The notes under the pieces: generated by a model
What the model was told of the DNA's origin: nothing
Database searches by the model: none
Seen by the model: the letters and a program-made list of their open reading frames with translations, nothing else
Translations under genes and position numbers: made by a program
NCBI GenBank assembly: GCA_902796975.1
Contig: CADBRF010000198.1
Coordinates: 1-14,436 of the forward strand
DNA length: 14,436 nucleotides
Source: an uncultured Coriobacteriaceae bacterium
GTDB lineage: Bacteria; Actinomycetota; Coriobacteriia; Coriobacteriales; QAMH01
Direction: 5' to 3'
In this document: piece after piece, positions 1 to 6,116 of the stretch
Numbering within the stretch: the stretch's first letter is position 1
Layout of the letters: every line of letters starts with the position of its first letter

Positions 1-39
1 CAAGAACCTCTAGTGCGTGCAAGCGTGAGCATGCGATGA

Positions 40-82
40 GAGGCGGGTTGCTGGGAGAAATCCCAGCTACTCGCCTCTTTTT
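40..82 (+). terminator. Intrinsic terminator of an unseen upstream gene
   Basis: A long hairpin: GAGGCG (40-45) pairs with CGCCTC (72-77), continues through a G-T, G-C and T-A pair, one T-T mismatch, and then GCTGGGA (50-56) with TCCCAGC (61-67), closed by a GAAA loop. Five T residues follow (78-82). This is a textbook rho-independent terminator on the + strand. It closes whatever lies left of the window and isolates the glutamate synthase operon from it. The upstream gene's own end cannot be fixed: stops occur at 11-13 and 37-39 in two frames, and too little sequence is visible to choose. Confidence 0.9.
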
Positions 83-117
83 GTATTCGGATGCATGCAT
101 AGCGCCGCAAATCCAAT

Positions 118-155
118 TTAACCCGTACGAAACATTGCCGATATATTCGCGAAAC
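118..155 (+). promoter_or_regulatory. GlnR-like box, four half-sites, upstream of glutamate synthase operon
   Basis: Half-sites fall in exact 11-bp register: TTAAC (118-122), GAAAC (129-133), GATAT (140-144) and GAAAC (151-155), each separated by 6 bp. The published actinobacterial GlnR consensus is gTnAc-n6-GaAAc repeated twice, so both GAAAC sites are perfect and the other two are partial. GlnR is an OmpR-type regulator of nitrogen genes, which fits the operon downstream. Candidate promoter elements are a -10 TATATT at 142-147 inside the box (repression geometry) or a weak TAGTCT at 166-171 just after it (activation geometry, start near 178). The sequence does not decide between them, and no glnR gene is in the window. 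Confidence 0.6.
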
Positions 156-176
156 AAGTCGTCTCTAGTCTTGCGG

Positions 177-419
177 GCGTAAGGGAAAACCGTACGCGTT
201 CGCTGTGCACTGAGCGAAGCCGGGCTGCCTCGAAATCACCCGGATGAACCTGCTGCACGCCTCGAGCGAATGCCACGCCAGACACGAGATGAGGGCGCTA
301 TGCAGTCGACGAATAACTGCGCTCATGCGCAGGGGCGGGGGAGAACTCCCGCTGAAAACCAGCCGTTCCAGCAGCATCGCGGCTATGGGTTCGCGGCACA
401 CCGGCCCCGTGAGGGGGAG
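177..419 (+). promoter_or_regulatory. Candidate structured 5' leader RNA of the glutamate synthase operon
   Basis: About 240 bases between the GlnR-like box and the first gene carry consecutive local hairpins: GCGTA (177-181) with TACGC (193-197); TTCGCT (199-204) with AGCGAA (213-218); CCGGG (220-224) with CCCGG (239-243); CTGCGC (317-322) with GCGCAG (327-332) on a TCAT loop; a 7-bp stem at 335-352 with an AGAA loop; AGCCG (361-365) with CGGCT (380-384); and CCCC (405-408) with GGGG (413-416), which overlaps the Shine-Dalgarno sequence. An ATG at 270 or 300 opens the amidotransferase frame here, but the codons used (AGA, CGG, GGG) are unlike the genes and the family's conserved start lies further on, so I read it as untranslated. 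I could not match it to a known riboswitch. G+C-rich DNA forms hairpins by chance, so this is a candidate only. Confidence 0.4.
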
Positions 420-428
420 GTGCGCATT
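416..428 (+). promoter_or_regulatory. Shine-Dalgarno sequence pointing at a probable ATT start
   Basis: GGAGGTG at 416-422 is a seven-base perfect match to the anti-Shine-Dalgarno sequence. Its GGAGG core ends 5 bases before ATT at 426-428, the usual ribosome spacing. The GTG at 420-422 is the nearest conventional start codon, but it lies inside this same element. Initiation at the ATT would give a protein beginning Met-Pro-Ser-Gly-Cys, which I recall as the normal N-terminus of this amidotransferase family. The ATT also sits in a hairpin: GCGCATTC (422-429) with GGATGCGC (434-441 or so). Confidence 0.5.
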
Positions 429-1559
429 CCTTCCGGATGCGCTATCGCGGGCATCATGGATCGCAGCGGCGCGCGCCACGATGGACGAGACATCGTGCGC
501 GCCATCGCCTTGATGCACGATCGCTCCAACGGCCTGGGCGGCGGGTTTGCCGCTTATGGCATCTATCCGGACTATGCGGATTTCTATGCCTTCCACCTGC
601 TATTCGAGAGCCATGAGGCTCGCCGTGCAACGGAAGACTTCCTAAACGAGCACTTCCTGTGCGTGCGCCAGGAGCGCATCCCCACCACTCCGCAGAAAAG
701 CATCGTGAACCCGCCTGATTCCTGGCGGTTCTTCCTCACTCCGCATCCACCCAAGCACTACACCGATTTCAACGAGTTCGACCCCGAAGAGTACACCATG
801 GAGTGCGTGTTCTATATCAATGCGCACATCCCTGGTGCGTTCGTGGTTTCCTCTGGCAAGAACATGGGCGTCTTCAAGGGCGTCGGCTATCCGGAGGACA
901 TTGGCGCCTACTACCGCGTAGAAGACTACAAGGCGTGGCTGTGGACTGCTCACGGGCGTTTCCCAACCAACACACCCGGCTGGTGGGGCGGTTCTCACCC
1001 CTTCACCCTGCTCGACTGGTCCATCGTCCACAACGGCGAGATCTCGAGCTACGACACCAACCGCCGTTTCGTGGAACAGTACGACTACGAGTGCAACATG
1101 CAGACCGACACCGAGGTCATCACCTACCTCTTCGACCTGCTTGTTCGCCGTGAGGGTTTCTCAGAAGAGGCAGCGGCGCATATCATGACCGCTCCCTCCT
1201 GGGATGACATCGACCGCATGCCCGAAGAGCGCGCCAAGTTCGAGGCCGCCCTTCGCTACACCTACCCAGACGCGTTGGTCAACGGCCCCTTCTCCATCAT
1301 CCTCGGCTCCAATGACGGTCTTCTCGCGCTCAACGACCGCCTGAAGCTCCGTTCGCTCATCGCAGGCGAGAAAGGCTCCATGGTCTATCTCGCGAGCGAA
1401 CAGGCACCTATCCAGCTCGTCTGCCCCGATGTCGAGAACCTCCGCTCTATCGAGGGTGGCGAGCCCTTTGTTGTGCCGCTTGATAAATCCGCACGTCCCG
1501 ACAAGCCGTCTCGCCTCATGGCTCATGGGATTGAGACCATCCCCGAAGGGAGGCGGTAA
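420..1559 (+). CDS. Glutamate synthase, class II glutamine amidotransferase subunit
   Basis: This subunit hydrolyses glutamine to glutamate and ammonia, passing ammonia to the FMN subunit next door. It is the stand-alone equivalent of the N-terminal domain of GltB. The catalytic Ntn cysteine is in PSGCAIAGIMDRSG, seventh residue if the start is GTG 420. Other family signatures are MHDRSNGLGGGFAAYGIYP, SSGKNMGVFKGVGYPEDIG, AHGRFPTNTPGWWGG (substrate-binding loop) and HNGEISSYDTNRR, where the Asn-Gly forms the oxyanion site. The product is about 379 residues, the size I expect. Starts at ATG 270 or 300 would add a 40-50 residue tail of atypical codon use ahead of the cysteine. GTG 420 is listed as the conventional start, but ATT 426 fits the Shine-Dalgarno sequence and the family N-terminus better. 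The stop is 2 bases before the next gene, so the two are cotranscribed. Confidence 0.93.
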   Translation: MRIPSGCAIAGIMDRSGARHDGRDIVRAIALMHDRSNGLGGGFAAYGIYPDYADFYAFHLLFESHEARRATEDFLNEHFLCVRQERIPTTPQKSIVNPPDSWRFFLTPHPPKHYTDFNEFDPEEYTMECVFYINAHIPGAFVVSSGKNMGVFKGVGYPEDIGAYYRVEDYKAWLWTAHGRFPTNTPGWWGGSHPFTLLDWSIVHNGEISSYDTNRRFVEQYDYECNMQTDTEVITYLFDLLVRREGFSEEAAAHIMTAPSWDDIDRMPEERAKFEAALRYTYPDALVNGPFSIILGSNDGLLALNDRLKLRSLIAGEKGSMVYLASEQAPIQLVCPDVENLRSIEGGEPFVVPLDKSARPDKPSRLMAHGIETIPEGRR

Positions 1560-1561
1560 GG

Positions 1562-3070
1562 ATGTTGGATTTCACTATCCCGCGTTATAAGGTCCTGCGC
1601 GACCCCGACCTCTGCATCAAGTGCGGCGTGTGCGAACGCTCCTGCGCAAATGAAGTCCACCATGTCGATATGGACCTCCACCGTGTCGTTGCCCAGCACG
1701 AGCGCTGCGTTAACTGCCAGCGTTGCGTCACCATGTGTCCCACGGGCGCTCTGGCCATCACCAACTGGCCGCAGGTGGGAAATGGCACCAACAACTGGAC
1801 GCTCCAAGTCATGCAGGATGTGGAGAAGCAGGCCCAGACCGGCGGCGTGATTCTCTCCTCCATGGGCAACCCCAAGCACTATCCCATCTACTGGGATCAT
1901 CTGCTCCTCAACGCAAGCCAGGTGACCAATCCCTCCATCGACCCGCTTCGCGAGCCTATGGAGACCCGCGTCTTCCTGGGCGCACGTCCTGCCCGAATCA
2001 AGGTTGACGAACGATCCCACCGGGTCCTCTCCGAGCTGCCACCGCACATCCGTCTTGATGTGCCCGTCATGTTCTCGGCGATGAGCTTCGGGTCTATCTC
2101 GCTCAATGCTCAGAAATCGCTCGCCATCGCCGCGCGTGAGCTGGGCACTTACTTCAACTGCGGCGAAGGCGGTCTCCATAGCGAGCTCGAGGGGTATGGC
2201 AGCAACGCGGTGGTTCAGGTGGCCAGCGGCCGTTTTGGCGTGAACACCCACTACCTGCAGAATTCCGCCATGATCGAGATTAAAATTGGTCAGGGCGCAA
2301 AGCCGGGCATCGGCGGCCACCTTCCTGGAGAGAAGATCAACGCCGAAGTCTCCCGGACCCGTATGATTCCGCAGGGCACCGACGCCATCAGTCCCGCCCC
2401 GCACCACGACATCTACTCCATCGAAGATTTGCGCCAGCTCATCTTCTCACTCAAGGAAGCGACGCTCTACACCAAGCCTGTTGCCGTGAAGGTGGCAGCC
2501 GTGCACAACGTTGCCGCCATCGCGAGCGGCATTGCGCGAGCCGGTGCCGACGTCATCGTCATCGACGGCTTCCGCGGTGGTACGGGCGCGGCCCCCCAGC
2601 GCATCCGCGATAGCGTGGGCATCCCCATCGAGCTCGCGCTTGCGGCAACCGATCAGCGCCTCCGCGACGAGGGCATCCGCAACAAGGTGAGCCTCGTGGT
2701 GGGCGGCTCCATCAGGTCCTCTGTCGATATCGTGCGCGCCATCGCGCTCGGTGCCGACGCCTGCTACATCGGCTCTGCGGCTCTCATCGCGCTTGGCTGC
2801 CATCAGTGCCAGGCATGCGCCCAGGGCAAATGCAACTGGGGTATCGCCACCCAGCGCGCCGACCTCACCAAGCGGCTCAATCCCAAGATTGGCGCTGAGC
2901 GCGTGGTGAACCTCATCGAGGGCTGGAACCACGAAATCAAGGAAATGATGGGCGGCATGGGCATCAACGCAATTGATAGCCTCCGCGGAAACCGTCTCAT
3001 GCTCCGTGGTGTCGATCTCAACGAGAAAGAGCTTGATATCCTCGGCGTCAAATATGCAGGGGAGCAGTGA
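1562..3070 (+). CDS. gltB: Glutamate synthase, ferredoxin/FMN synthase subunit (archaeal type)
   Basis: This is the synthase core: ammonia plus 2-oxoglutarate form an imine that reduced FMN converts to glutamate. Residues 1-60 hold a two-cluster ferredoxin domain, CIKCGVCERSC (Cys 18, 21, 24, 28) and CVNCQRCVTMCP (Cys 49, 52, 55, 59). The TIM-barrel FMN domain follows from about residue 160, with MSFGSISLNAQKSLAIAA, NCGEGGLHSEL, GQGAKPGIGGHLPGEKI, SPAPHHDIYSIEDL, VIVIDGFRGGTGAAP and LVVGGSIRSSVDI. The three 3Fe-4S ligands of glutamate synthases are present as C-x5-C-x4-C at Cys 413, 419 and 424, ahead of NWGIATQ. The length of 502 residues is normal for this unfused form, which lacks the amidotransferase and GXGXG domains of the large GltB; both are encoded separately here. 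AAGGGAGG lies 8 bases before the ATG. Confidence 0.96.
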   Translation: MLDFTIPRYKVLRDPDLCIKCGVCERSCANEVHHVDMDLHRVVAQHERCVNCQRCVTMCPTGALAITNWPQVGNGTNNWTLQVMQDVEKQAQTGGVILSSMGNPKHYPIYWDHLLLNASQVTNPSIDPLREPMETRVFLGARPARIKVDERSHRVLSELPPHIRLDVPVMFSAMSFGSISLNAQKSLAIAARELGTYFNCGEGGLHSELEGYGSNAVVQVASGRFGVNTHYLQNSAMIEIKIGQGAKPGIGGHLPGEKINAEVSRTRMIPQGTDAISPAPHHDIYSIEDLRQLIFSLKEATLYTKPVAVKVAAVHNVAAIASGIARAGADVIVIDGFRGGTGAAPQRIRDSVGIPIELALAATDQRLRDEGIRNKVSLVVGGSIRSSVDIVRAIALGADACYIGSAALIALGCHQCQACAQGKCNWGIATQRADLTKRLNPKIGAERVVNLIEGWNHEIKEMMGGMGINAIDSLRGNRLMLRGVDLNEKELDILGVKYAGEQ

Positions 3071-3075
3071 GAGAA

Positions 3076-3618
3076 ATGAAGAGAATCTATTGCCTCGAAG
3101 ATTGGTGCGTGAACTGCCGTCGCTGCGAAGTGGCCTGCAAGACCGCGCATTCTGTTTCGCACGACACGGTAAAGGCCTATCTCCTCGAAGGCCAGACCGC
3201 TTTTTCCCGTATCCATGTGGAAGGCGGCGCCGAGCTTTCCATCTCGGTGAACTGCCGCCATTGCGATAACCCCCGCTGCGTGGAGGGCTGCATCTCCGGT
3301 GCCATGCAGAAGGACCCCGAGACGGGCGTCGTCTTCTGCGACCAGAGCCGGTGTGTGGGGTGCGGAACCTGCGTTGCCATGTGCCCCTACGGGTGCGTTG
3401 AACTGCACGTTCTTCCCGGTGCTCCAGGCAAGAAGGGTGTCGCCTTCAAGTGCGACATGTGTGGCGATGGCAAGGGGTCTTTTGGAGATCCCGCCTGCGT
3501 TGCCGCCTGTCCGAGCGGCGCTCTCATCTATGTGGACGAAGAGCCCAAGCCCGAGCCTGAACCGCTCGAAGAAGAGGCCACTGAAGAAGAGACGGCTGAG
3601 AAGGAGGTCCTCGCATGA
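3076..3618 (+). CDS. Four-cluster 4Fe-4S ferredoxin subunit (HycB/DmsB-like)
   Basis: A polyferredoxin of 180 residues, probably the wire carrying electrons from the FAD subunit to the FMN synthase. Four cysteine groups are visible: CVNCRRCEVAC (Cys 11-21), CRHCDNPRCVEGC, CVGCGTCVAMCPYG, and CDMC followed after about a dozen residues by CVAACPSGAL, the arrangement of HycB/DmsB-type electron-transfer subunits. The last 25 or so residues form a Pro/Glu-rich acidic tail (PKPEPEPLEEEATEEETAEK) beyond the ferredoxin fold; its role is unknown, though docking to the basic surface of a partner is possible. ATG 3076 is chosen because MKRIYC resembles the usual family start. A GTG at 3067, overlapping the previous stop, is the alternative and would add three residues. 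The stop overlaps the next start by 4 bases (ATGA), suggesting translational coupling. Confidence 0.92.
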   Translation: MKRIYCLEDWCVNCRRCEVACKTAHSVSHDTVKAYLLEGQTAFSRIHVEGGAELSISVNCRHCDNPRCVEGCISGAMQKDPETGVVFCDQSRCVGCGTCVAMCPYGCVELHVLPGAPGKKGVAFKCDMCGDGKGSFGDPACVAACPSGALIYVDEEPKPEPEPLEEEATEEETAEKEVLA

Positions 3619-5126
3619 GCCAGATACAGCAAAATGCGCTCGCCCAGCTCCTCGGCCTTTCCGCAGATGAAGCGGGGGCAAAAGAGCCTGAAACAACTCT
3701 GAATCTGAACCTTCCCCTTGCGCCAGAACCGGCGGAGACGCTTCCCCAGTTCGCCGACTATGCCATCGTCGGCAATTCCGCTGCAGGCATTGCTGCTGCC
3801 GAGGCTATCAGGAAGCAGGACACCGAGGGCACGATTCTCATGCTCTCGAAAGAGCCCTACTTGGCCTACGGCAAGCCCCTCATCTCCTACCTGATCGAGG
3901 GCAAGACCGACGATGCGCATCTCGCCTACCGCGATGCTAGCTTTTACGAGCGCGCCAACATCACTTGCGCATTCGGGCCAGAGTGCGAGGTCGTTGCACT
4001 CGACGCAGACCAGCACGTGCTCGCGCTGGCGAACGGCGTCCGCGTGCAATATGGCAAATGCCTTCTGGCGGTAGGCAGCACACCCTTCGTGCCGAGGAGC
4101 ATCAAAAACTGGCGCAACCGCGAGAATATCCACACCTTCGAGTGCTTGGATGATGCCCTCGCAGCTTGGCAGGATACGGTTGCTGCAACCGAGCGTGCCC
4201 ATGCGGAAGGCCGCAAGAGCCGCGTCATCGTGGTTGGCGGTGGCCTCACTGGTCTCAAGGCAGCGGAAGCTCTAAGCCATATCGCAGATGAAGCTTTTGT
4301 CCTCACGCATGGTCCGCGCATCATGAGCAAGATTCTCGACGCGCAAGGCTCTGAGCAGCTCATCGAGCTCCTCGCGGAACGCGGTGTGACGGTTGTCACC
4401 AACACGAGCGTTGATGAGTTCCTGGGTGAAGAAGGCCCTTGCCATGAGGCCAAACTCACCGAGGGGTCTACTATCAATTTTGATGTTGCCATTGCCGCCG
4501 TGGGCGTTCGTCCCGCTATGGGGCTTGCCGAGCAGGCGGGTGCCGAGATTGGCAAGGGCGTTGTGGTGGACGAAACCCTCGCGACAACGCTTGCGGATGT
4601 CTATGCCGCAGGTGATATGACGCAGGTTGTCAACGCCTTCGATGGCTCCAAGCGTCCGCTTGCCCTCTGGACCAACGCGGTGCGCCAGGGCGCCATCGCG
4701 GGTGCCCAGATGGCTGAAACCCCCAACGCCCCGGTCTATGGACCCGACTACGCCGAGAACATCGTCGATTTCTTCGATATCTCGGTCATGACCTGCGGCG
4801 TTGTCAATCCTCCTGAAGGAGAGGGCTTCCAGACGATTGCCTACCAGGGCAAAGACTCCTACGCCATGTTCGTGACTAAGGACGACGTGCTCATGGGCTA
4901 TGTGCTCGTAAACCATCCCGAGCGCGCGGGTATCTACAACGCACTCATCGCCCATCATGTGAATATTTCTGAGCTTGACCCAGACATGCTGGGGCGAGCT
5001 CCGCGTAACCTGGATTTCGACGCGGAAACCCGTTGGAACCGGCTGCACGAAAGTTACCCGACAGCGCTCGACCGCAAGGGCTTTGCGCGTGAGGTCGCCG
5101 CGCTTGATGCGCGAGAGGAGGCTTAG
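3615..5126 (+). CDS. FAD/NAD(P)H-dependent oxidoreductase of the glutamate synthase operon
   Basis: A pyridine nucleotide-disulfide oxidoreductase-fold flavoprotein of 503 residues, likely taking electrons from NAD(P)H and passing them through the ferredoxin subunit. It replaces the reductase half of GltD but looks more like the NirB/NADH-oxidase group than GltD. After about 48 low-complexity residues comes the FAD site YAIVGNSAAGIAAAEAI (from residue 49), in which the usual third Gly region is NSAAG. The second Rossmann motif VIVVGGGLTGLKAAEAL binds NAD(P), and DVYAAGDM closes the FAD site. No redox-active CxxC pair is apparent. The C-terminal 130 residues resemble a small dimerisation or accessory domain. 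NADH versus NADPH preference cannot be read with confidence. It starts inside the previous stop and is followed 3 bases later by the GXGXG gene. Confidence 0.9.
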   Translation: MSQIQQNALAQLLGLSADEAGAKEPETTLNLNLPLAPEPAETLPQFADYAIVGNSAAGIAAAEAIRKQDTEGTILMLSKEPYLAYGKPLISYLIEGKTDDAHLAYRDASFYERANITCAFGPECEVVALDADQHVLALANGVRVQYGKCLLAVGSTPFVPRSIKNWRNRENIHTFECLDDALAAWQDTVAATERAHAEGRKSRVIVVGGGLTGLKAAEALSHIADEAFVLTHGPRIMSKILDAQGSEQLIELLAERGVTVVTNTSVDEFLGEEGPCHEAKLTEGSTINFDVAIAAVGVRPAMGLAEQAGAEIGKGVVVDETLATTLADVYAAGDMTQVVNAFDGSKRPLALWTNAVRQGAIAGAQMAETPNAPVYGPDYAENIVDFFDISVMTCGVVNPPEGEGFQTIAYQGKDSYAMFVTKDDVLMGYVLVNHPERAGIYNALIAHHVNISELDPDMLGRAPRNLDFDAETRWNRLHESYPTALDRKGFAREVAALDAREEA

Positions 5127-5129
5127 GCC

Positions 5130-5873
5130 ATGAAACAGAAAGAAAAGGATTCGCGCTTCGTGATTCAGCTGGGCACGGTGCATTTCCGCGAGGCGAATGA
5201 GCGCGTACGCCAGGCGTTCGAACGCTGGGACGTGGTCGAGCTCCGCGATGTGTTCGCCCAGCGCTACCTGGGGTGCGGCATGCCCAAGGGCAGGCGGCTC
5301 GAGATTCACGGCGTCCCCGGCAACGATATGGCCTGCTATATGGAGGGCGGCAGTATCGAGGTGTACGGAAACGCCCAAGACCAGGTCGCCAACACCATGG
5401 ACGATGGCGAGATCATCATCCACGGCAGAGTTGGAGATGCTGCTGGCTATGGCATGCGTGGCGGAAAGATTCTCGTCCGCGACGATTGCGGCTGGCGTGT
5501 TGGCATCAACATGAAGCAGTACCAGGACAAATACCCGATTATCGTTGTGGGCGGTAACGCCGGCAGCTTTCTCGGTGAATACATGGCCGGTGGCATCATC
5601 GTGCTACTCGGCGAGCCGGGCGAATACCTTGCCACGGGTATGCACGGCGGGGTCATCTATCTCGCCCATCCGCTCGAGGATTATCAGATTATGCCCGGCT
5701 TGGTGCTCGAAGAGGTTGACGAGGACGATAAAGCCATCCTCTCGCACCTGCTCGAAGAATATAACGATGCGTTTGACGAGGAGCTGGAGGCGCCCCTAGA
5801 CACCACCGGCGAGGGATTCTGGCGCTTGCGCCCGGAGAGCTCCCGCCCCTATGCAGCGCTCTACGCCAACTGA
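5130..5873 (+). CDS. Glutamate synthase GXGXG beta-helix subunit
   Basis: The stand-alone version of the C-terminal beta-helix of GltB (Pfam GXGXG family, also in FwdC/FmdC). In fused glutamate synthase this helix is structural, bracing the amidotransferase and FMN domains around the ammonia tunnel. Repeated Gly-rich turns are visible between about residues 60 and 185: EIHGVPGNDMACYMEGGSI, EVYGNAQDQVANTMDDGEI, IIHGRVGDAAGYGMRGGKI, VGGNAGSFLGEYMAGGIIVL and GEYLATGMHGGVIYL. N-terminal (1-50) and acidic C-terminal (195-247) extensions flank it. AGGAGG at 5116-5121 lies 8 bases before the ATG. It is last in the operon, 47 bases before the terminator, so the gene order differs from domain order in fused GltB only by insertion of the two electron-transfer genes. 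Confidence 0.93.
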   Translation: MKQKEKDSRFVIQLGTVHFREANERVRQAFERWDVVELRDVFAQRYLGCGMPKGRRLEIHGVPGNDMACYMEGGSIEVYGNAQDQVANTMDDGEIIIHGRVGDAAGYGMRGGKILVRDDCGWRVGINMKQYQDKYPIIVVGGNAGSFLGEYMAGGIIVLLGEPGEYLATGMHGGVIYLAHPLEDYQIMPGLVLEEVDEDDKAILSHLLEEYNDAFDEELEAPLDTTGEGFWRLRPESSRPYAALYAN

Positions 5874-5919
5874 TTTTCACCTTCCCGTTTGCCCACGGTT
5901 CGAGGCCCGCGCGGCATGA

Positions 5920-5966
5920 GAGGCGCTACTGGATGCGGCCAGGCATTCGGTGGCGCCTCGTTTTTT
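5920..5966 (+). terminator. Intrinsic terminator of the glutamate synthase operon
   Basis: GAGGCGC (5920-5926) pairs perfectly with GCGCCTC (5953-5959), with further pairing inside (AC with GT, ATG with CAT), followed by G and six T residues (5961-5966). It lies 47 bases after the last operon gene. The left arm shares the ten bases ATGAGAGGCG (5916-5925) with the terminator at the left end of the window (36-45). Confidence 0.9.
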
Positions 5967-5991
5967 GTTGGCTGATGCTCTTCGCTTGGTA

Positions 5992-6029
5992 GTAACCCGT
6001 TCGAAACGGCTACATGCTTCAATAGTGAC
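5992..6029 (+). promoter_or_regulatory. GlnR-like box upstream of the RraA-like gene
   Basis: GTAAC (5992-5996), 6 bp, GAAAC (6003-6007): an exact match to the published actinobacterial GlnR consensus gTnAc-n6-GaAAc. It agrees at 14 of 16 positions with the first pair before the glutamate synthase operon. A further GTGAC lies 22 bp downstream (6025-6029), two helical turns on, with nothing convincing between. The core is also a 13-bp inverted repeat, CCGTT-CGA-AACGG (5997-6009). I see no clear -10 hexamer; TTCAAT at 6018-6023 is the best candidate. Confidence 0.55.
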
Positions 6030-6116
6030 GCAAGGTCAAGGCGAACGGCTACCTACCGAGTGTGTTGAATGCGCTCCTAAGGACACGCAGTTCGCCCAGA
6101 AGAAGCGAGGTGTCCC

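Noticed and set aside
270..419. N-terminal extension of the amidotransferase from ATG 270 or ATG 300
   Set aside because: Codons are atypical, the stretch folds into several hairpins, and the extension precedes the conserved PSGC start. A propeptide cannot be fully excluded, since some Ntn enzymes have one.
165..419. Known riboswitch (cobalamin, T-box, TPP, glycine, glutamine types)
   Set aside because: None of the conserved boxes of these classes that I can recall is present; the GGGAAAACC at 183-191 is only a superficial likeness to the cobalamin element.
1523..3696. Two long - strand open frames (1523-2407 and 2803-3696)
   Set aside because: Both mirror the FMN synthase and polyferredoxin genes and are explained by their codon bias.
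4272..5423. 383-codon open frame on the - strand
   Set aside because: Antisense to the flavoprotein and GXGXG genes, which carry unmistakable family motifs; no ribosome binding site or domain is evident.
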